Part shown: one piece after another, positions 12,968-13,101 of the stretch
Numbering within the stretch: the first letter of the stretch is position 1
Layout of the letters: each line of letters opens with the position of its first letter
Source: Prevotella sp.
Lineage (GTDB): Bacteria; Bacteroidota; Bacteroidia; Bacteroidales; Dysgonomonadaceae
DNA: 13,101 nt
Direction: 5' to 3'
NCBI GenBank assembly: GCA_031263965.1
Contig: JAISES010000031.1
Location: 1-13,101 of the forward strand
Translations under genes and position numbers: made by a program
Notes under the pieces: model-generated
Told to the model about the DNA's origin: nothing
Database searches by the model: none
What the model saw: only the letters and a program-made list of their open reading frames with translations

Positions 12968-13101
12968 TAGTTACGAGTTACGAGTTACGAGTTACGAGTT
13001 ACGAGTTACGAGTTACGAGTTACGAGTTACGAGTTACGAGTTACGAGTTACGAGTTACGAGTTACGAGTTACTAGTTACGAGTTACGAGTTACGAGTTAC
13101 G
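12968..13101. repeat. Heptamer tandem array (GAGTTAC)n running off the window end
   Basis: From 12968 the sequence is an unbroken 7-bp repeat: TAGTTAC, fourteen perfect GAGTTAC units (12975-13072), TAGTTAC (13073-13079), three more GAGTTAC units, and the first base of another. At least 19 units are visible with only one internal substitution (G to T at 13073). Units abut with no spacers, so it is not a CRISPR. Confidence 0.95.

Noticed and set aside
12968..13101. Possible CRISPR array at the right edge
   Set aside because: The unit is 7 bp with no spacers; a simple tandem repeat.

Overview
The window looks like chromosomal DNA of a Bacteroidales bacterium, perhaps of the Dysgonomonadaceae/Porphyromonadaceae type; genus is not resolvable by eye. 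The reasons are: several TAnnTTTG-type -7 promoter boxes, weak or absent Shine-Dalgarno sequences, Bacteroidetes-type core proteins (adenosine kinase, short AMP nucleosidase, the small HsdR-N protein, the short HTH protein), moderate GC, and many dispersed palindromic repeats. All identifications come from reading the sequence; no database search was run.

Layout. (1) 1-4054, plus strand: the right end of a prophage or phage-tail-like module. It holds a 5'-truncated tail/spike-like protein, a small unknown protein, a holin-like membrane protein, a T7-lysozyme-type amidase, and a small lipoprotein with a C-terminal membrane helix that fits a one-piece spanin. The last three would open the inner membrane, the peptidoglycan and the outer membrane in turn. 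The module is interrupted by repeats, which suggests long residence in the chromosome. (2) 4093-5326: a minus-strand adenosine kinase, divergent from two identical tandem tRNA-Asn(GTT) genes with their own promoter and terminator. (3) 5515-8499: a small minus-strand HsdR-N/PD-(D/E)XK protein, divergent from amn (AMP nucleosidase), holA (DNA polymerase III delta) and a small acidic unknown protein. A ~260-bp MITE-like element with an 8-bp target duplication sits exactly at the holA stop codon and splits what was probably a continuous operon. (4) 8579-12943: cardiolipin synthase (plus), then a run of minus-strand genes: a Cys-rich small lipoprotein, a universal stress protein with an extra N-terminal domain, a short DNA-binding-like protein, and a PAP2 membrane phosphatase. 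(5) 12968-end: a heptanucleotide tandem array that continues past the window.

The adenosine kinase and AMP nucleosidase both act on purine salvage around AMP. Cardiolipin synthase and the PAP2 phosphatase both act on membrane lipids or lipid phosphates. Neither pair is co-transcribed.

The most notable non-coding content is a family of REP-like hairpins (TCATTGCG...GCAATCC), present as single units and as head-to-head pairs at five places. There are also the MITE-like element after holA and two unrelated 7-bp tandem arrays.
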